Origin: an uncultured Eubacteriales bacterium
GTDB taxonomy: Bacteria > Bacillota > Clostridia > Oscillospirales > Acutalibacteraceae
Assembly: GCA_910584745.1 (NCBI GenBank)
Contig: CAJUDG010000004.1
Coordinates: forward strand, 62,001-126,000
Direction: 5' to 3'
DNA: 64,000 nucleotides
A program made the position numbers and the translations under genes. Shown here piece after piece: positions 59,354-64,000 of this stretch. Each line of letters opens with the position of its first letter. Within the stretch, counting starts at the first letter, position 1. The notes beneath the pieces were generated by a model. That model made no database searches. It had not been told where the DNA came from and saw only the letters and a list, made by a program, of their open reading frames with translations.

Positions 59354-59377
59354 GCCTTTCGCTTTGATAGGGTTGCC

Positions 59378-61240
59378 CTATGGCACTGACTCGGCATCGG
59401 AGGAGGCACTGGTGATCTCCTTGTATTTTTCGCCCAGCAGCTTTTCCCTGGTCTCCACAAGGGCCGTGCCAAGGTCGGGAATTATCACTTTGCCGGTCGC
59501 GGGATCCGCGATCTCTATGCGGTCGAAGGGCACATAACCCATGGTCTCGGCCACATATGCCGGGTAGCCTATGGTAACGCTGGTTTCCAGGTACTCCCTG
59601 CCCGCAAGATAGCGGAAGCCGGTGTAGTAGGAGTCGGAGCCGTCCTCATAATTCCCGCCCAGGGAAAAGCTTAGCGAGCGGTACACAGTGTCTTCCAGAT
59701 AGCAGTTCACAATCAGCTCCCTGCCGCTGGCTTCCGACGGGGCGCTTATAACGACGTAGGCCAGAGGGTCGCCGCCCATGTTGATGGTCTCAAGGGAGTT
59801 GTCAGAGGGCATAAGCAGCAGGCCGTCATAGCTTGCGTCCGAAAGGCGCTCCGCAGTGGTTTTGGGCGCGCTGTCCTTCTCATAGCCCTCGCTGAGATAG
59901 TTCTCGCTGGGGTATGCCTTGCCGGAGCCCAGGTCGATGGTGAACTCGGCGGTGACCTTGCCGGAGCCCAGGCCCTCCTCATAGGGCTGAGGGAACTCGT
60001 AGAGGGTCAGCACCAGTGGACCCTTGAGCTTTCTGGGGTCCATCAGCTCGCTTATGGCCGTGAAGGTATAGCGCAGGTCCACCCGGTCGGAGAGGGCCGG
60101 TTCAGTATCTGTCAGGTTCTTGGGGGAGCCAAGGTCCGTGCCGTATACAAATTTCTCACCGTCGGGCCCCAGACAGGACAGCCGGGCGTAGAAGCCCAGG
60201 GGCCAGCCGCTTAACTCGCCGTTGCCGGGCATGATCTCCTCGATAAGCCCCAGATAGGGCAGGTTTACGTCCAGTTCAACCTTGCTGGGGGCGTAGTTTA
60301 TAGAACTGAGGGTCACAGAGCCGTCTGAGGCCTGCAGGCTGAAAGCACGGTTCTTGCTTTTTGTCACCGGCAGGGAGAAGGTCGAATGGAACTCCGGGTT
60401 CCAGGTGTATGTGGGGCCGCCATCGTTCACGTGGCTGAGAACGTCGGGCACATTTATATCGACCTTTAGCTCCTCTCCCGCCTCCAGGTCCTCCAGGTCT
60501 ATATACCAGCTGGTGCGGAATATCCCATCCCCCTCGGGCAGAAAGGCCGGGCAATAGCCGTTTTCCACCTGGAGGACGCCGCTGTCGGAGTAGACCGTTA
60601 TGGAGTAGGTCTCCTCCTCATAGTCATTGTCGAACTCGCCGGTACTCATGGTCGAGGCCCAAAGAGAGATGCCGTCCCATGAGCCCAGCTGCTTGTAGAT
60701 GGAGTATAGGTCGTCGCCAGCGGAGAGGGACATGTCCAGAACAAGGGACCTGCCGTCGCTCCAGGCGTCCTCGATGGTGAGGGTGCCGGGGAAGTCGCCG
60801 TCGTTTGGCACGGTCACCGGCTGGAACTCCGGACGGGGCGTGGGTTCGGCGGTGGGCATTGGGCCGGGAGTGGAGCTGCCGTTCATGGCGGCGAACACCG
60901 AGCCCAGGCCCGGCAGGGCCTCGGTAAGCTGGGGATGGGTGGTGTTTATCCCCAGAAGGGCCGCGAAGGTCACGGCTAGTACGGCCGCGGCGGCGGCCAT
61001 GCTCCTGATGGTCCGCAGCACCGGGCGGTGCCGCACGGGCAGCGTGTCCGGAAGGCTGTCAAGGGTCTTTTGGATGCGCCGCTGCATGGGGCGGGGCACC
61101 TCCGCAACGCCGTATTCCTTGGCAAGGGCGGCCTTAAAGGCCCGGTCCCGGCCTATGTGGGTGCGGGGCCCTGGGCTTTTTGGCTCCCGGGGGAGCTTGG
61201 GCTGTCTATCGGGCTTTTTCATATGCTTCATCTCTGCCAC
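59378..61240 (-). CDS. Membrane anti-sigma-like protein (DUF4179-type)
   Basis: A 620-residue single-pass protein. A basic cytoplasmic N-terminus (about 1-75) is followed by one helix (SMAAAAAVLAVTFAALLG), a Pro/Thr linker (GPMPTAEPTPRPEFQPV) and a large acidic extracellular region with repeated Ig-like strands. DUF4179-type proteins paired with ECF sigma genes are their usual anti-sigma partners. It begins inside the sigma gene: GTG 61240 has AGGAGG 9-10 nt upstream, while ATG 61231 overlaps the sigma stop as ATGA. Confidence 0.75.
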   Translation of the reverse strand: MAEMKHMKKPDRQPKLPREPKSPGPRTHIGRDRAFKAALAKEYGVAEVPRPMQRRIQKTLDSLPDTLPVRHRPVLRTIRSMAAAAAVLAVTFAALLGINTTHPQLTEALPGLGSVFAAMNGSSTPGPMPTAEPTPRPEFQPVTVPNDGDFPGTLTIEDAWSDGRSLVLDMSLSAGDDLYSIYKQLGSWDGISLWASTMSTGEFDNDYEEETYSITVYSDSGVLQVENGYCPAFLPEGDGIFRTSWYIDLEDLEAGEELKVDINVPDVLSHVNDGGPTYTWNPEFHSTFSLPVTKSKNRAFSLQASDGSVTLSSINYAPSKVELDVNLPYLGLIEEIMPGNGELSGWPLGFYARLSCLGPDGEKFVYGTDLGSPKNLTDTEPALSDRVDLRYTFTAISELMDPRKLKGPLVLTLYEFPQPYEEGLGSGKVTAEFTIDLGSGKAYPSENYLSEGYEKDSAPKTTAERLSDASYDGLLLMPSDNSLETINMGGDPLAYVVISAPSEASGRELIVNCYLEDTVYRSLSFSLGGNYEDGSDSYYTGFRYLAGREYLETSVTIGYPAYVAETMGYVPFDRIEIADPATGKVIIPDLGTALVETREKLLGEKYKEITSASSDAESVP

Positions 61241-61752
61241 TGTGAACCCGCCTCCTCTCTTGCGCCGATTATCTCTCTGAAGCGTTTGCGCCCGCTTGAA
61301 AGCCGCATTTTCGCCGCGCCCTCCGTAATTGACAAAAGCCTTGCTATCTCCTTCACTGGCAGGTCGTTCAGGTAGAACAGGGTAAGTATCAGCCGGTCGT
61401 TCTCGCTTAAGGACTTCAGCGCCTGCTGCACGTCCAGGGGGGTGTCCATGTCCTCCTCCCTGGGCTCCTCGGGGAGCACGTCCAGGGGATAGAGCCCCTT
61501 CTGCTGGCGGAGGATGTCGTAACAGCAGTTTATGACTATCCTTGTCAGCCAGGTCCTGAAGAACTTTGTCTGTCTCAGGGTACACAGCTTGTCAAAGGCC
61601 CGGCAGATGGCCTCCTGCACGGCGTCCTCCACATCGGCCTCCTGGTGCAGTATGGCCTTGGCGGTGCGGTACATAGTCAGCTGGTTCTCCTCAATAAGGC
61701 GGACGAACGCCGCCTTGTCCCCCGATTGGGCTTTTCGCACCAGCCGGTCCAT
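61228..61752 (-). CDS. ECF-type RNA polymerase sigma factor
   Basis: A 174-residue sigma factor: region 2 EADVEDAVQEAICRAFDKL with TWLTRIVINCCYDILRQ, then region 4 with the helix-turn-helix LPVKEIARLLSITEGAAKMRLSSGRKRF. Overlaps its membrane partner at the 3' end. It starts behind AAGGGGGGTG with ATG at 61752. Confidence 0.93.
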   Translation of the reverse strand: MDRLVRKAQSGDKAAFVRLIEENQLTMYRTAKAILHQEADVEDAVQEAICRAFDKLCTLRQTKFFRTWLTRIVINCCYDILRQQKGLYPLDVLPEEPREEDMDTPLDVQQALKSLSENDRLILTLFYLNDLPVKEIARLLSITEGAAKMRLSSGRKRFREIIGAREEAGSQWQR

Positions 61753-61788
61753 GTATCCATCACCCCCCTTATCTTGTATATATTAGAC

Positions 61789-61823
61789 TGTCACGGCAGA
61801 CAAAAGGTAAGCCCGCCGTGACA
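61789..61823. other. 9-bp inverted repeat between sdaA and the sigma gene
   Basis: TGTCACGGC (61789-61797) and GCCGTGACA (61815-61823) are perfect inverted copies 17 bp apart. It lies 7 bp after the serine dehydratase stop and about 40 bp before the sigma start, so it could be a transcript-end hairpin or an operator of the sigma operon. Confidence 0.5.
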
Positions 61824-61829
61824 ACTTTT

Positions 61830-63029
61830 TTACTCGGTATATACCTTCGCCAGCCCGCCCTCGCTGGTCTCCCGGTACTTGCTGAACAGGTCCCGGCCGG
61901 TCTCGTACATGGTCTTTACCACCATGTCAAAGCTTATTTTCCTGGTATACGTCAGGAAGTTCGCAAGGCTCAAGGCGTTTATGGCCCTCATGCCCGCCAC
62001 GGCGTTTCGCTCGATGCAGGGTATCTGTACAAGCCCCCCTATGGGGTCGCAGGTGAGCCCTAAGTGGTGCTCCATGGCCACCTCGGCGGCGTACTCTATC
62101 TGGTCCATGTCCATATGGTATATCTCCGCAAGGCCCGCCGCCGCCATTGAGCAGGCGCTGCCTATCTCCGCCTGACAGCCGCACTCCGCCCCGGAGATAG
62201 AGGCGTTGGTCTTTATCACGTTGCCGATGAGCCCCGCCGCCGCCAGACCCTTGAGCATGTCCCGGTCGGAGAAGCCCTGCTGCTCCTGCTTATAGAGCAT
62301 CACGGCGGGCAGCACCCCGCAGGCCCCGCAGGTGGGTGCGGTGACTATGACGCCGCCGCCGGCGTTCTCCTCGCTGACGGCAAAGGCGTAGGCGCAGACC
62401 TTGCGGTTCTCCCGTGTCTCCTTGCTCTCATCCATATGGCGCTGGCGGTTCAGGTACATGGCCTTGCGCTGGACCCCCAGCCCGCCGGAGAGCTCGCCGT
62501 CCCGGCGTATGCCCCTATATACGGCCTCCTTCATGGTCTCCCAGACATTGGAGAGGTAGTCCCATATTTCCGGGCCCTCGCACTGCTCCGCATACTGCCA
62601 GAGGTAGATATCCCTCTCCCGGCAGTAATTTTTTATGTCCGTGAATTTACTCAGGGGGTAGACCTTCGGCGGGTCGGCCTCCGGCGCGCCCTCTATGGCT
62701 ATCTTACCCCCGCCCACGCTCATGACCCGCCACAGCCCCAGGCGCTCGCCCCTCTGGAAGGCCTCCAGGGTCATGGTGTTGGGGTGGGGCAGGGAGGCGG
62801 TCTCGGTGTCGAAGATTATCTGGGACGGCAGGGGTTCCAGAGCCTCCTTTACCGCCACGTCCGTCAGGTGCCCTCGGCCGGTCTTCGCCAGGGACCCGAA
62901 CAGGGTCACCTGGAAGCTGTCGGCCTCGGGGTACGCCGCCCGGAAGCGCTGGGCGGCAAAGCTTGGCCCCATGGTGTGGGAGCTGGAGGGGCCCCGGCCT
63001 ATCCTATAGAGCTCTTTTAGTGATTCCAT
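61830..63029 (-). CDS. sdaA: L-serine ammonia-lyase, iron-sulfur type, single chain
   Basis: This enzyme deaminates L-serine to pyruvate and ammonia with a 4Fe-4S cluster. The 399-residue chain fuses the beta-like part (GPSSSHTMGPSFAAQRF, GSLAKTGRGHLTD) and the alpha-like part with cluster cysteines in APTCGACGVLP, GAECGCQAEIGSACSMAAAG and GLTCDPIGGLVQIPCIERN. Start ATG 63029 lies 9 nt after AGGAGT. In anaerobes it supports amino acid fermentation. Confidence 0.94.
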   Translation of the reverse strand: MESLKELYRIGRGPSSSHTMGPSFAAQRFRAAYPEADSFQVTLFGSLAKTGRGHLTDVAVKEALEPLPSQIIFDTETASLPHPNTMTLEAFQRGERLGLWRVMSVGGGKIAIEGAPEADPPKVYPLSKFTDIKNYCRERDIYLWQYAEQCEGPEIWDYLSNVWETMKEAVYRGIRRDGELSGGLGVQRKAMYLNRQRHMDESKETRENRKVCAYAFAVSEENAGGGVIVTAPTCGACGVLPAVMLYKQEQQGFSDRDMLKGLAAAGLIGNVIKTNASISGAECGCQAEIGSACSMAAAGLAEIYHMDMDQIEYAAEVAMEHHLGLTCDPIGGLVQIPCIERNAVAGMRAINALSLANFLTYTRKISFDMVVKTMYETGRDLFSKYRETSEGGLAKVYTE

Positions 63030-63040
63030 ACGGTCCACTC

Positions 63041-63778
63041 CTATAGCAAAGTGTATTTACAGAACCGGCGGGAGAACTCCCCGTCGGCAAGCCGTGCGAA
63101 GGTCTCAGGCTTGGAGCGGGGGGAGCCAAGCCCCGCCGCCTTCCAGTCCGCCTCCCATATGAGGTACGGCTCAAGGGGCAGGCGGTCCCGGACCTTTATA
63201 TGGCAGCCGTCCCGCAGCAGAAGGCCGTCCCGGGCCATCAGAGCCGCGTCGAAATAAAGCCTTGCCCCGGCAAGATAGTCTGCCTGCGGGTCCGTGCATA
63301 TGCACCCCTTCTGCCTTGAGCTGACGATAAGCTCGCCGGTGACCCCGCTGCCGAACATGATATAGTCCCGAAAGTCCTCCGGGTCCCCCAGGGCCGCGCC
63401 TATGGGCTCCTGCTCCCGAAGGGCTCCCCGGGCCTTAAGGGCGTTCCAGCACAGAAGCTGTCCCTCCCGGCGTATCGGCTCCCAGCTTTCCGCCGGGGTG
63501 CTGTGCACCAGCACGGCGGGCTCATTGGTGCGCAGATATGGGTCGTTATAGCTGTGCCCCCGGTAGTGTTCTCTCATGCTGCATATATCCCGCTCATCCA
63601 GCCCCAGCTCAAAGGGGATGCCCGCGGCCTCATGGAAGCTGAGGAAATCCCCCGCCGCCATGTGCCAGTCCGGGTGGTCCGGGCGGCTCAGGCGTATGGA
63701 GTACACGCCGTCCCCCTGGTCCCCGCATATGAGCTGAAAGCCGCTCTCCTCTGTAAGCTCCAGCCTGCGCCGGGGCAT
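63041..63778 (-). CDS. Uncharacterised protein, possible ADP-ribosyltransferase (KptA/DarT-like) fold
   Basis: A 245-residue protein of unrecognised family. The segment AVLVHSTPAESWEPIRREGQ has the His-x-Thr plus 'trp-x-x-Ile-x-x-x-Gly' pattern seen at the NAD site of KptA/Tpt1 and DarT-like ADP-ribosyltransferases, and GARLYFDAALMARDGLLL fits a later strand-helix of that fold. The N-terminal about 90 residues are separate (GDGVYSIRLSRPDHPDWHMA). Its ATG begins 1 bp after the trpS stop, so it is co-translated with a tRNA synthetase. The fold assignment is tentative. Confidence 0.4.
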   Translation of the reverse strand: MPRRRLELTEESGFQLICGDQGDGVYSIRLSRPDHPDWHMAAGDFLSFHEAAGIPFELGLDERDICSMREHYRGHSYNDPYLRTNEPAVLVHSTPAESWEPIRREGQLLCWNALKARGALREQEPIGAALGDPEDFRDYIMFGSGVTGELIVSSRQKGCICTDPQADYLAGARLYFDAALMARDGLLLRDGCHIKVRDRLPLEPYLIWEADWKAAGLGSPRSKPETFARLADGEFSRRFCKYTLL

Positions 63779-63779
63779 A

Positions 63780-64000
63780 TCAGCTCACCAGCCCCACCTT
63801 GCGCATGACCTTGGAGAGGGTCCGCTGCGCAATGGCCGCGGCCCTGGGGGCCTGCTCCCTATAGGTCTTCTCCAAAAATTCCTTGTCGGCGATGAGCTCT
63901 TTATAGCGCTCCTGGATGGGCCGCAGCTCAGAGATAACGGCTTCCGCCACGGCGGGCTTGAAGTCGCCGTAGCCCTTTCCGTCAAACTCCCGCTCTATCT
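63780..64000 (-). CDS. trpS: Tryptophan-tRNA ligase, C-terminal end (partial)
   Basis: The last about 72 codons of a minus-strand gene that continues beyond the window. The segment GKGYGDFKPAVAEAVISELR followed by PIQERYKELI and the closing TLSKVMRKVGLV are the characteristic C-terminus of bacterial TrpS. The stop at 63780-63782 is 1 bp from the start of the following gene. Confidence 0.88.
   Translation of the reverse strand, partial: IEREFDGKGYGDFKPAVAEAVISELRPIQERYKELIADKEFLEKTYREQAPRAAAIAQRTLSKVMRKVGLVS

Noticed and set aside
1..64000. CRISPR arrays, prophage, IS elements or rRNA genes
   Set aside because: No tandem direct repeats with spacers, no transposase or phage proteins and no rRNA motifs were seen on either strand.

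Overview
The window looks like chromosome from a GC-rich, anaerobic, spore-forming member of the Clostridia, most likely the Oscillospirales/Ruminococcaceae group. The evidence is a fused IspH-ribosomal S1 gene, a T-box leader, fused SecDF, long-form PurL, a single-chain iron-sulfur serine dehydratase, QueH, a SpoIIQ-like M23 protein behind a sigma-F-type promoter, a SleL/YaaH-type cortex hydrolase, and heavy use of AGG and ATA codons in an otherwise GC-rich coding style. No phage, transposase, CRISPR array or rRNA was seen. One tRNA (Lys) is present. All calls are by eye from sequence and remembered family motifs; no search was run.

Layout. 1-8.5 kb: after a truncated membrane gene, a long plus-strand operon from an RpiR regulator through BaiN-type flavoprotein, nucleotidyltransferase-fold protein, zinc phospholipase-like protein, GNAT, cmk, plsC, an S66 peptidase and ispH-rpsA. 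8.6-12.4 kb: secDF, a transglutaminase-like protein and a DUF378 protein. 12.5-18.7 kb (minus): hydrolase, Eis-type acetyltransferase, ychF, a two-gene secreted/membrane-anchored surface pair, an AAC(6')-Ie-like acetyltransferase and an SDR. 18.8-23.7 kb (plus): YcxB-like membrane protein, an internally repeated exported protein, mtnN and a GNAT. 23.8-26.9 kb: tRNA-Lys, a class B PBP, a TauE/SafE exporter split into two half-genes, and an HdeD-like protein.

26.9-33.5 kb (minus) holds the most unusual locus. A complete T-box leader with a consensus promoter sits directly in front of a triple fusion, XRE helix-turn-helix + cupin + acyl-CoA synthetase, which overlaps a GNAT gene by 4 bp. My working idea is amino-acid-starvation control of carboxylic-acid activation, possibly branched-chain acid salvage into isoleucine. 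Upstream, rsgA has its own long leader with two short coupled ORFs and an intrinsic terminator. A DUF4258/YgiT toxin-antitoxin pair follows. 33.5-41.3 kb: aroF, methyltransferase, purL, a low-GC vanZ gene, an iron-sulfur aldo/keto reductase and a frameshifted small membrane gene. 41.4-43 kb: an ECF sigma/anti-sigma pair and a SLOG-like protein.

43.0-45.2 kb is an AT-rich insert (secreted V8-type serine protease plus lipoprotein) flanked by a headless GC-rich gene on one side and a tail-less sigma-factor-like gene start on the other, as if it replaced the middle of a resident locus. 45.2-51.6 kb: methyltransferase, glycosyltransferase, a TetR remnant, flavodoxin, lexA with its own operator, a likely small RNA, spoIIQ-like gene, a response-regulator diguanylate cyclase and a PAP2-like protein. 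51.6-64 kb: queH operon, a triple-hairpin element, SleL-like hydrolase, fakA, recG, a second ECF sigma/anti-sigma pair, serine dehydratase, a possible ADP-ribosyltransferase-fold protein and the 3' end of trpS.
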